Source: CAZWCX01 sp964632945 (GTDB lineage Bacteria > Planctomycetota > MHYJ01 > WSZJ01 > CAZWCX01). Taken from it: a stretch of DNA of 64,000 nt. Numbering within the stretch: the first letter of the stretch is position 1; each line of letters begins with the position of its first letter. The notes under the pieces were generated by a model that did no database searches, had not been told where the DNA came from, and worked only from the letters and a program-made list of their open reading frames with translations. Made by a program: the position numbers and the translations under genes. The DNA lies in assembly GCA_964632945.1 (NCBI GenBank), contig CAZWCX010000022.1:1-64000 (forward strand), read 5' to 3'. Shown one piece after another: positions 32,654 through 41,300 of the stretch.

Positions 32654-33643
32654 TCACGCCTCGACGGCGGCCGGAAGCGGGCTCCAGGTTTCGTGACTCA
32701 TGCGGTGGATCGAGTCGAACACCGCCGTGCGGGTGGCGACGAAGAAGTGAATCTCGCTCGCGGTCACCCGCGCGAGGCGCTCGTATACGTCCGGAGACGC
32801 CAGCGAGCAAATCGCCACGATCATCGCGCTTCCCATCCGGTCGAGGATGACGAGCCGGTTCTTCGCCATCTCCTCCAGCGGCATGAGCAGGCTCATGCTC
32901 GGATCGATGGCGTAGGTGGAGGCGTCGAGATAGGGCAGCCCCCACAGTTCCGCGAGAAAGCAGGCGACCTCGTGCTCGGCCAGGCACCCCTGGCCGACCA
33001 GGGCCTCTTCGAGCGGCTCCCCGGTGAGCACGCGACGGGTGCGGACTCCGGCGAGCTGCAATTCGTCGATCCGTCCGTCCTCCAGCAATTGCTCCTCGAG
33101 GTCGAGCCGCGCTCGTGCCGTCAGGACCGGCTCCGGCGCGGGCTCCCGGATGGACAGGACCACGGGCTCCGGCCGGCGCGGGTGGACGTCGTCATCCAGA
33201 ATCGCCCCCATGGCGCGGCGGATCGCCCCCGGAGTGCTCGCGACCGGCCGCAGCAGGTCCGGCGTGGCCAGTCGCAGTTGGTCGAGCGCGAACATGTCGT
33301 GCGGATTCCCCATCGCGACCGTGAGCACGTTTCCGGAGTGGGAAATGGGCAGGACGTGGTGGCGCTCCGCCTTTTCGCGCGGCAGCCAGTGAAAGATCTC
33401 CTCGGGCAGGCTGAGCCGGTCGAGGTCGATGGGCGGGATCTGGAGTTCGTGCGCCATGAGCCCGATCAGCATGCGCTCGGGCACGAATCCGCGGGCGACC
33501 AGCACCTCGGTGAGCGGCTTTCCCTCGCGCGCGGCGATGTCGGCCGCCTCCCGCGCCTGTGGGGGCGTGAGCAGCCCGCGTTCCACCAGTTCCGAGAGTC
33601 CGCTGGGGACCGTGCCTTCCATGGGCTGATCGTCCGCTGGCAT
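32654..33643 (-). CDS. Protein with two MshEN (GspE-N) domains, likely c-di-GMP binding
   Basis: The product has about 329 residues from the ATG at 33643; upstream starts at 33676 or 33703 and one at 33622 cannot be excluded because none has a good ribosome site. Two MshEN-like repeats are seen: SELVERGLLTPPQAREAADI to LLRPVASTPGAIRRAM, and EEQLLEDGRIDELQLAGVRT to the C-terminus, each with the pattern of short helices, then a PxxxL and VLPISHSGNVLTVAM-like strand. No ATPase domain follows, unlike GspE/PilB. MshEN domains of MshE and related proteins bind cyclic di-GMP, so this may be a stand-alone receptor or decoy. It is in its own unit. Confidence 0.75.
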   Translation of the reverse strand: MPADDQPMEGTVPSGLSELVERGLLTPPQAREAADIAAREGKPLTEVLVARGFVPERMLIGLMAHELQIPPIDLDRLSLPEEIFHWLPREKAERHHVLPISHSGNVLTVAMGNPHDMFALDQLRLATPDLLRPVASTPGAIRRAMGAILDDDVHPRRPEPVVLSIREPAPEPVLTARARLDLEEQLLEDGRIDELQLAGVRTRRVLTGEPLEEALVGQGCLAEHEVACFLAELWGLPYLDASTYAIDPSMSLLMPLEEMAKNRLVILDRMGSAMIVAICSLASPDVYERLARVTASEIHFFVATRTAVFDSIHRMSHETWSPLPAAVEA

Positions 33644-33730
33644 CGGGGAGGGGGCGGTTCCTGGTTTCGGGCCCATTGAACCAACTGGCGTCGGGCGATG
33701 CAAGGGGTCCGCACCCGCGTGGCAGGCTCG

Positions 33731-34429
33731 TCAGCGACCACCCAGTTCGAGGAAGTACTGCTCGGGCAGAAACGTATGTTCGCGCACGAGCGTGAGCCCG
33801 GCGAGTTGCGCCTCGTCGAGAACGCGCCGCTTGGGGAGCTTGTGTTCCTTCGGCGGTCCTTTCGTCGAGTCCGGGTGGAAGTCGACGAGGGCAATTCGTC
33901 CGCCCGGCCGCAGCGCCGCCCGCAATTCCGCCAGGTAGCGCGCGCGCTCGGGCAGGTGGTGGTAGGTGTTGACGATCAGGACGAGGTCGACGCTCGCGGG
34001 CGCGAGCCCTGCGGAGTCGGGGGAGACGAGCCGGGTTTCGAGGTTGGCGATCCGCTCGCCGCGCGCGCGCCCGGACAGGCGCCGGACGAATTCCGGTTCG
34101 ATGTCGAGCGCAAAGACGCGCCCCTCCGGGACCGCCCGGGCGAGGCGAAGGGCGAAGTAGCCCGAACCCGCGCCGAGGTCGGCGACGTGCGCATCCGGTC
34201 GCAGGCGCAGCGCGCGCACGACGTCGTCCGGCTTCTGCCACGCCAGGCGATCGGCGGCCTCGTAGCGGGCGATCCGTTCCTCCACCGTGCCCGACTCCCG
34301 GTGCGGTTCGTGGCCGTGCCCGTGGCCCGGGGCGTGCCCGCGTTCGGCCGGCGGATGACTGCGGGTCGCGCAGCCGGACGCGGAGAGGAGGAGGAGCAGG
34401 GCGGCGAGGGCGGGGAGGAGGGCGCGCAT
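33731..34429 (-). CDS. Exported lipoprotein-like class I methyltransferase
   Basis: The product has 232 residues. It begins with a signal peptide ending in a lipobox (LLLLSASGC, Cys 20), followed by a His-rich stretch (HGHGHEPH). The rest is a class I SAM methyltransferase: VADLGAGSGYFALRLA binds SAM, then VFALDIEPEFV, VDLVLIVNTYHHL and LRPGGRIALVDF. SAM is a cytosolic cofactor, so an exported enzyme would be odd. Related predicted methyltransferases with signal peptides are common in bacterial genomes, so this could be a periplasmic binding protein with a reused fold. The His run may bind metal. The ATG at 34429 and the promoter at 34481-34509 agree. Confidence 0.88.
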   Translation of the reverse strand: MRALLPALAALLLLLSASGCATRSHPPAERGHAPGHGHGHEPHRESGTVEERIARYEAADRLAWQKPDDVVRALRLRPDAHVADLGAGSGYFALRLARAVPEGRVFALDIEPEFVRRLSGRARGERIANLETRLVSPDSAGLAPASVDLVLIVNTYHHLPERARYLAELRAALRPGGRIALVDFHPDSTKGPPKEHKLPKRRVLDEAQLAGLTLVREHTFLPEQYFLELGGR

Positions 34430-34480
34430 GGGAAGTCCTTCGGTGAGGGTAGGAACGGTCGAAGAAGGGGACTGGATCCG

Positions 34481-34509
34481 AATCTAGCGAGGGGTGGCCG
34501 GATGGTCAA
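34481..34509 (-). promoter_or_regulatory. Predicted promoter of the lipoprotein methyltransferase gene
   Basis: On the minus strand TTGACC (34504-34509) and TAGATT (34481-34486) are spaced 17 bp, about 52 nt from the ATG. It faces away from the promoter at 34557-34585. Confidence 0.55.
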
Positions 34510-34556
34510 TGCTCCCCTGCCGCGCCGGGAGCGGAGGTCCGGTCCGCTGCGACGCG

Positions 34557-34585
34557 TTGCGTCGCCGCCCGCCATCCGCTACACT
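34557..34585 (+). promoter_or_regulatory. Predicted promoter of the HD hydrolase gene
   Basis: TTGCGT (34557-34562) and TACACT (34580-34585) are spaced 17 bp, 30 nt upstream of the ATG. Confidence 0.5.
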
Positions 34586-34615
34586 GCCCCCGTCCCCCTT
34601 CCCCTGGAGGCACCC

Positions 34616-35221
34616 ATGCCCTGGAGTCGACGGGTCGAGGCGGCGCTCTGCTTCGCCGCGCAATTGCACCAGGACCAGGAGCGCAAAGGCTCGGGTACGC
34701 CGTACCTCTGCCACCTCCTTGCGGTCGCCGCGCTCGTCGGGGAGTCCGGCGGCAGCGAAGACGAGTTCATCGCGGCCGTGCTGCATGACGCGGTCGAGGA
34801 CCAGGGCGGAGCGCCGACGCTCGCGCGGGTTCGCGGGCTCTTCGGGGACGCGGTGGCCGAGATCGTCGCCGGCTGCACCGACACCGACGCGACCCCCAAG
34901 CCGCCCTGGCGCGCGCGCAAGGAGGCTTACATCGCGCACCTGGCCCAGGCGTCGCCCTCGGTGTTGCGCGTGTCGTGCGCGGACAAGCTGCACAATGCGC
35001 GCGCGATCGTGGCCGACCTGCGCAAGCAGGGGGACGCGGCGTGGTCGATCTTCAAGGGGGGCAAGGACGGCACGCTCTGGTACTACCGCGCATTGACGGA
35101 GGAGTACCGGAAGCGGGGAGCGCCGGCGGTGCTGCTCGAAGACCTGGATCGGGCGGTGCGTGAGATGGAGGCGCTCGCGGCCGGGGGGGGGAAGGGCATC
35201 AAGGCGACCGGGTCGCCTTGA
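34616..35221 (+). CDS. HD-domain phosphohydrolase (SpoT/RelA-hydrolase-like)
   Basis: The product has 201 residues. It shows the HD fold of ppGpp hydrolase-like enzymes: ALCFAAQLHQDQERKG, SGTPYLCHLLAVAALVGE, AAVLHDAVEDQGGAP with the HD pair, and VLRVSCADKLHNARAIVAD. These are the metal-binding H, HD and D positions. There is no synthetase or TGS/ACT domain, so it resembles small alarmone hydrolases of the Mesh1 type or general HD hydrolases. The ribosome site GGAGG is close to the ATG. Its last 23 bp overlap the end of the convergent kinase-FGE gene. The substrate is probably a nucleotide pyrophosphate, by homology only. Confidence 0.88.
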   Translation: MPWSRRVEAALCFAAQLHQDQERKGSGTPYLCHLLAVAALVGESGGSEDEFIAAVLHDAVEDQGGAPTLARVRGLFGDAVAEIVAGCTDTDATPKPPWRARKEAYIAHLAQASPSVLRVSCADKLHNARAIVADLRKQGDAAWSIFKGGKDGTLWYYRALTEEYRKRGAPAVLLEDLDRAVREMEALAAGGGKGIKATGSP

Positions 35222-38200
35222 GCCGGAATCCCGGATGGCCGTGGGTTTCCTCGGGAAGGCGCGCCTCGCGGGAGGCTGCGCGGCAGCGCGAGGCCGCGCT
35301 GCTCCAGGAGGCCCCCTTGAGCACCCGCCACTCTCCCGCCGGACCGCCGGTGGAGATCGTCCATTCCGCGACTCCGCCCGCCAAGTCGCGCACGCCATAG
35401 GGGCTTTCGTCGACGGGAAAAAGGCCGTACGGCTCCGCGCCGAGCCTGAGGGACTCTCCTTCGCGGGAGTCCTGCATGCGACAGAACGACTCGTCGAAGT
35501 GGTCCCCCCAGGGGAAGAAGCGGCCGTCGGGGCCGCGCGCGCCCTTCTCCCATTCGTCCTCGGTCGGCAACTGGAAGATCCAGCCGCTGCCGATCTTGCG
35601 CGTCAGCCAGCGCGTGTAGTCGACGGCGTCGTGCCAGGAGATGCCCCACACGGGCCAGTCCGGCCGCCACTCCGGATCGCGGAAGATGACCTGCTCCTGC
35701 GGGTCGATGGACCACAGCGTGGAGGCCGGGTCGGCGTTGGCGGAGAGCCGGGGAAGCCGGGAGCGGGCCGCCGCGGGGGAGTGCCAGGCGCGGTCGTTCA
35801 GGTATTCGACGTACATACCGCTCGTGACCTCGAAGCGGGCCAGGTAGAACCCCTGCCCCGCGGACGCGCCCGGCTTGCCGTCGGGAGGAGGCAGGCGCAC
35901 CCAGCCCCCCTCCCGGGAGGGGGAGTACTGGGCCTCCGGATCCCCGGCGATCTGACAGGGACCGGCGGACACATGCCGCCAATAGGAGGCGGACAGTCCT
36001 CCGCGCGGGAGGGAGAGGGGAGGCGGGTCCGATCCGGGCGGGAGCGGGGGCACTTCGGTGCTGCCGGGAATGTCGCAGGCGTCGTTCCAGGGTTCGTCAC
36101 GCCGGACTTCGAAGGGGTAACGGAGAGGCCACAGGCCCTGGCCGGGCGCGAAATAGAGGAGATAGGAGCCGCGGGGGAGGGTGCCGCGGAAGAGGACGTG
36201 GCGGCGTCCGTCGGCGTCCGGTTCTTCCAACTCGAGTTCGAGGCGTCCGGCCGGCACCGGGTGGAGGGCGAAGGCGCTCCCGAAGCGGGCGTCCACGACG
36301 GCGCGGAGGGCGGTTCCGCCCAGGGGGCTGCGGAGCGCGGATCCCAGGGGGACCGGATCGGTCGCGGAGTGGGCGGGCGGGGCGAGCACTTCGCCGTTGG
36401 CCGGGTTGGCCGGGACCGGCGTGCGAATCGGCGGCGACCCGGCCGCCTCGTACCGGAACAGGTAGGCCTCGACGGGTTGCGCATCCAGGTCCGCCGGGCG
36501 GTGTGGCAGGCGGAACGAGATCCGCACCTTGCGCTCCCCGCGGAGGAGGTGGGCGTACTCCTGGCGGCCGAACTTGAGGACGAGGGAGCGGTACGAGTCC
36601 ATCGCGGAGGCGTCCCGGGCGCGCTCCGCGTCGAGGAAGCGGTCGAGGTTCAGGTCGGCGAGGCGTTTGCGCGCCTCGATGTGGTCCTTCCAGTTGCCCA
36701 GGGCTTCCGTGAACGCGGAGACGGAGCTCGCGAAGTGGGCCTCGCGTTCCTGGATCGCCCGGCGCAGGTCCTCCTCCCGCTCCCAGAGGCGGCGCTTTTC
36801 GAGGTGCGTGCGGGCGGTGCGGAGGCCCTGGCGCAGGGAGCGCAGTTCGACCTGGAGGATCTGGATTCTCGCCTTCACCTGTCGGTACTCGGCGAAGGTC
36901 TCCTCGCCGAAGGCGTACGCCTCCTGCGCGGCAATCTGGGCAAGGAGTTGCTTGATTTCCGGATCGGCCGGTTCCAGGACCTGGGCCTCGCGGGCATGCA
37001 TCATGGCCGACGAGAGGTCTCCGTTCGCGAAGGCGGTGCGCGAGTCGGCGCGGAAGCGGATGAAATCGGCGCGGCGCTGGATCGTCCGGACCGCGACGGT
37101 CGCGGTCGCGCCGACGACGACGAAGATGAGGGCGGCGAAGAGGGCGGAGAGGAGCGGAGTCCGTTTCGCCCGGCGCCAGGCGCGCACGGCCACGTTGACG
37201 GGACGGGCGACGATCGGCTCGCCGGCGAGGTAGCGGCGCAGATCGGCGGCGAGTTCGGCGGCCGAAGGATACCGGTTCTCGGCCTCTTTCTGGAGGCATT
37301 TGTGGCATATGGTGGCGAGGTCGGCGTCCACCACGGGTCGGACCCGCGTGATCGGCGCGGGATCGTCGAGGATGATCGCCTCGAGCAGTTCGGGAAGGGT
37401 GGCGCGGTCGAGCGGCGGGCCGCCGGCCAGCGCCTCGTAGAGGGTGGCGCCAAGCGAATAGAGGTCGGAGCGGGCGTCCAGGTCCTCGGCCCCGCGGACC
37501 TGCTCGGGGCTCATGTAGACCGGGGTGCCGAGGATCTGGTTGTCCCGGGTCAGGCGTCCCGCATTGGGCACGGGGGAATCCACGCCCAGGGAGAGAGCGG
37601 ACTCGTGCACCTTGGCGAGGCCGAAGTCGAGCAGCATCGCGGTCATCACGTCCGGGCGGCGGTGGATCATGATGTTCTTGGGCTTGATGTCGCGGTGGAG
37701 CAGTCCGCGTTCGTGCGCGTAGGTGAGGGCGTCGGCGATCTGCAGGGTCATCTCCGCGGCTTCCCGCGGTTCGAGCCGCGACTCGCGGACGATCTCGTCG
37801 AGATCCCGGCCGGGGGCGAGCTGCATGACCATGAACGGGCAGCCCGCGGCGTCGCCGAAGTCGAACAACTGGACGATGTGGGGGTGGTGCAGGGAGGCTG
37901 CGACCTGCGCCTCGTGGCGGAAGCGGGACTTGGCATCCTCGGTGGCGGACTCCGCGCTGCGGAGGAGCTTGACGGCGACGTCCCGATTCAGTTGGCGGTC
38001 GCGACAGTGATAGGCGACGCCGACGCCGCCGCGGCCGAGTTCGCGCAGGAATTCGTACCGCTCCCGGACCACGCGCAGGGCGGCATCCTCGCCCAGGGGA
38101 TCGGAGAGGGAAGGCGGGTTTGGGGCATGCCCCGCGGGGTCGGCGTCCCGCGACGGCAGGGGGGGGGAGGGCCGGGTGGACGGGTCGCCCGGGTTCGCCG

Positions 38201-38240
38201 TGGACGTTGGGGCGGGATCGGCGGGGAACCCGGCATCCAT
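35199..38240 (-). CDS. Large Ser/Thr kinase with membrane helix and FGE-sulfatase-like domain
   Basis: The product has 1013 residues. After a Pro-rich tail of about 60 residues the kinase domain runs to about 325: GRGGVGVAYHCRD, DVAVKLL, LLHRDIKPKNIMI, LLDFGLAK and GTPVYMSPEQV. A transmembrane helix (LLSALFAALIFVVVGATATVAV, only partly listed) sits near 360. Outside are a coiled-coil region, an Ig-like beta section and, from about 735, an FGE-like domain (FYLARFEVTSGMYVEYLND, VWGISWHDAVDYTRW, LPTEDEWEKGARG, VLKGASWSSAAS). True FGE catalytic Cys residues are not obvious. The ATG at 38240 has GAGG 9 nt before it; a GTG at 38261 is an alternative. Confidence 0.92.
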   Translation of the reverse strand: MDAGFPADPAPTSTANPGDPSTRPSPPLPSRDADPAGHAPNPPSLSDPLGEDAALRVVRERYEFLRELGRGGVGVAYHCRDRQLNRDVAVKLLRSAESATEDAKSRFRHEAQVAASLHHPHIVQLFDFGDAAGCPFMVMQLAPGRDLDEIVRESRLEPREAAEMTLQIADALTYAHERGLLHRDIKPKNIMIHRRPDVMTAMLLDFGLAKVHESALSLGVDSPVPNAGRLTRDNQILGTPVYMSPEQVRGAEDLDARSDLYSLGATLYEALAGGPPLDRATLPELLEAIILDDPAPITRVRPVVDADLATICHKCLQKEAENRYPSAAELAADLRRYLAGEPIVARPVNVAVRAWRRAKRTPLLSALFAALIFVVVGATATVAVRTIQRRADFIRFRADSRTAFANGDLSSAMMHAREAQVLEPADPEIKQLLAQIAAQEAYAFGEETFAEYRQVKARIQILQVELRSLRQGLRTARTHLEKRRLWEREEDLRRAIQEREAHFASSVSAFTEALGNWKDHIEARKRLADLNLDRFLDAERARDASAMDSYRSLVLKFGRQEYAHLLRGERKVRISFRLPHRPADLDAQPVEAYLFRYEAAGSPPIRTPVPANPANGEVLAPPAHSATDPVPLGSALRSPLGGTALRAVVDARFGSAFALHPVPAGRLELELEEPDADGRRHVLFRGTLPRGSYLLYFAPGQGLWPLRYPFEVRRDEPWNDACDIPGSTEVPPLPPGSDPPPLSLPRGGLSASYWRHVSAGPCQIAGDPEAQYSPSREGGWVRLPPPDGKPGASAGQGFYLARFEVTSGMYVEYLNDRAWHSPAAARSRLPRLSANADPASTLWSIDPQEQVIFRDPEWRPDWPVWGISWHDAVDYTRWLTRKIGSGWIFQLPTEDEWEKGARGPDGRFFPWGDHFDESFCRMQDSREGESLRLGAEPYGLFPVDESPYGVRDLAGGVAEWTISTGGPAGEWRVLKGASWSSAASRCRAASREARLPEETHGHPGFRLKATRSP

Positions 38241-38290
38241 CCGGAAGGGCCTCGCGGACACGGGGAGAAGGGGACGGGGGCGGTGAGTGG

Positions 38291-38320
38291 ATTATAGGCG
38301 CCGCGGCGGGCGGCGGTCAA
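38291..38320 (-). promoter_or_regulatory. Predicted promoter of the kinase-FGE gene, overlapping the upstream stop codon
   Basis: On the minus strand TTGACC (38315-38320) and a perfect TATAAT (38291-38296) are spaced 18 bp. The -35 box overlaps the TGA of the upstream TPR-kinase gene (38317-38319). This is the best promoter match in the window. Confidence 0.65.
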
Positions 38321-41300
38321 CGGCCCTGGGCGGCACGGGCCGCCTCGAGCGCTTCCCGCCACAGTTCTCCCTGTTCGGGCGCAAGACTCCCGGCGGCTTC
38401 CAGGTCGACGACCGCGCCGTCGGCGTCTTCGCGCACGAGGCGGACGATCCCGCGCCGCCAGTGGCACTCCCAATCCGGGCCGCCGAGTTCGAGCGCGCGG
38501 GTGAAGGCGGCCTCGGCGGCCGCGAGTTCGGCGTCGACTCTCCTGCCGCGCTCGAGGGAGAGGAAGGCGGTCTGCGCCAGCGCGGCGCCGTGGCTCTTGT
38601 GGATCCCGGCGTCCTTCGGCCGGCCCGCGGCGGCGGCGCCGAAGTCCGCGGCGGCGGCGGCGAAACTCGCGAGGCCGTCCTCGCCCCGATGCGTTCGGGC
38701 CACCCCGTGGTTCTGGTGGGTGACGGCACGCAATTCGAAAGACTCGGGATCTCCGGGCGCGAGTTCGAGGGCGCGGGTCAGGTCCGCGAGGGCGGCGGCG
38801 GTCGCGGCGGCGCCCTCCGGGCGCGGACCGAGGTGCGCGGCGCGCAGGAGGTGGGCCTGTCCGCGGGCCCGCCAGGCCGTGGCGCCGGCCGCAGGAGACT
38901 CGACGACCCGGGTGAAGTCCGCGATCGCCGCGTCCAGCCACGGCATCGCCTGGCCGCCGAGGCGGGCCGCGCGGTCCGCGCGGACGCAGCGCAGGCGGCC
39001 CCGTTGCTCCACACAGCCGACGGCGTCGGGCGCGGCCCGCATGCCGCGTTCGAAGGCGGCTTCCGCCTCGGCCCACACCGGTTCGGGGTCTTCGCCGCGC
39101 GCGGCCCGTCGCTCGCCCTGAAAGCGCAGGGATATCCCCAGCGACCGCCAGTGGGCCTCCTCCTCGCCCCCGATTTCCGCGGCCCGGCGCAGGTCGGCCA
39201 CGGCGCGATCCAGCACGGCCCCCGGGTCGCGGCCCCGCCGCAGCGCGTCGCCGGCTTGCTGCGAGAGCGACGTTCCGCGCAGGACCCATCCCCGCGGATC
39301 CGCCGGATCCGTCTCGAGGATCCTCTCGGCCGCGGCGATCGCCTGCTCGAGCAGGGGACCGATCTCCTCGCGGTGACGTTCCCTCCACAGCGCTCGGCGG
39401 CGCAGGATCTTTCCCCGCTCGGACCATGCGTCCACGTCGTTCGGTCGGAGAGCGAGGGCGGCATCGATCTCCCGGAGTGCGTCGGTGAGGCGAGGGTCGG
39501 GATCCACGCCCCGCTCCATCTCGATTTCGCCCCAGTTCCCAAGCAATCGGCCGAGGGAGATTGCGGTGTCCCGGTAGGTGGCATTCTGTGTCTTGGCCTC
39601 TTCCAGGTCGGCGAGGGCCGCCTCGAGGTGGGGGAGCGGGTTTCCGCCCGAGCGCGCGGCGCGGACGGCGCGGTTGGTCTCCAGTTCTCCTCGACGGATC
39701 CGGATCTCGATGGACTTCGGCTCCAACCGCAGCGCCTCGGCGAGATCCGCCGCGGCGGCGGCGTAGTCCGGTCCGGGATCCCGGTGGCGACGCCCGACGA
39801 ACACGCCGAGGGTTCCCCGGGCCTCGCCGCGTCCCAGCCAGATCAGGGAGTCGTGAGGGGAGATCGCCAGGGCGCGATCGTAGTCCTCGAGCGCGGCCGA
39901 GAGCGTGGTCGTCCCATCCCCGCCGTGTCGCTCCTTGCGCTTGCCGATGTTGGTGCGGATGCTCGCGCGCAGGCGCCAGCCTTCGGAAAAATCCGGGTCG
40001 AGGCGGATCAGGTGCTCGGAGTCGGCCAGGGCGGATTCCCAGACGGGGATCGGATCCTGATGGCACTCGTGAATGTACAGTCCCTGATTCTCGCGCAGGA
40101 TGGCGCGGTCGATTCGCGCCAGGCGATCGTCGGGTCGTGCGGCGACGGCCGCATCGAGGTCGCGGCAGGCGTCCCGATACCGGGGGGTGGGATCGCCGCC
40201 GTGGTAGTGCTCCCACAATCCCGCGCGGCCGTGCAGTTGGCCGCGCAGGCGCAGGGCGTGAGCGTCGTCGGGGCGGAGTTCCAGCGATCGTGTCGCGGCC
40301 GACACGCCCTGATCCCACTGCGGCCGGGGATCCCGGCCGGCCGCTTCCTCGCGGCCGCCCAGCAGGGAACAGACCTCCGCAAGGCGGCGCCAGAACACGG
40401 CGTGGCCGCGATCGACTTCGGTGGCGCGCACGAAGACGGAACTCGCCGCCTCCGGATTCCCCTCCGCCAGATCCAGTTGGGCCAGTGCCGCGTAGGCCTC
40501 TTCCAGGCGGTCGTCCGCGCGCAGGGCGCCCTCCAGGAGGTCGCGCGCCCGGGCTTTGCCGTCGGGTTCTCCGGAGTGCATGGCCACCAGGCCGCGCGCG
40601 CAATCGACCATGGCCGGGGTCAGAACCGGCCCGGCGAGGGGCGATCCGCCGGGCGACGCACCGGCCGTGTCGAGCGATTGCTCCAGCACGTCGAGTTCGC
40701 CGAGCAGCGCGGCGAGAATCTGCCGGCCGGCGGGATCCGACTCGATGAGCTGGGCATCGGCGGGACGGGCCCGCGCATGGGCCGCGGCGAGCTCGGCGGA
40801 TTGCAGGGCGCCCAGGCGGGTCAGGCGCAAGCCCTCTTCGCGGCTCCAGGCCGTCCGCAGCTCGTCCACCCGTTCGGCCAGTCGCGCCGAGGCGAGCACG
40901 GCCCGCTCATAGCGCGCGGCGAGCAGATCGGGCTGACGGTCGAGGGCGCACGCCTGCTCGGCATCCGCCTCGGCGAAGCGGTCCAGGGCGCGCAGGAGCC
41001 GCCCGAGGTGATAGCGGGGTTCCCCCGTGGCGGGGTCGAGCCGTTCGGCCTCCTCGACGCCGCTGCGGAGCAGGCCGAGGTACTTCTCGGCGGTTCGCAC
41101 CGGAGCGCCGGCGCGGCGCAGTTCGAGCGCCGCGTCGTGATAGAGGCCGGCGCGTTCCCGCAGCTCGACCATCACCTTGCGCGCCAGGGCGAGCCGTTCC
41201 TGTTCGGCGCGCGCGGAGTCGCGCGCGGACTGCTCCGCGCGCGCCGCCATCGCGCCCGCCACGCCGAAGCCGATCAGGGCCAGGGCCGCCGCTCCCGCGA

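Noticed and set aside
37988..40603. Minus-strand ORF of 871 codons within the TPR-kinase gene.
   Set aside because: It is another frame of the kinase gene and mainly Pro/Arg/Gly; the kinase frame has the domains.
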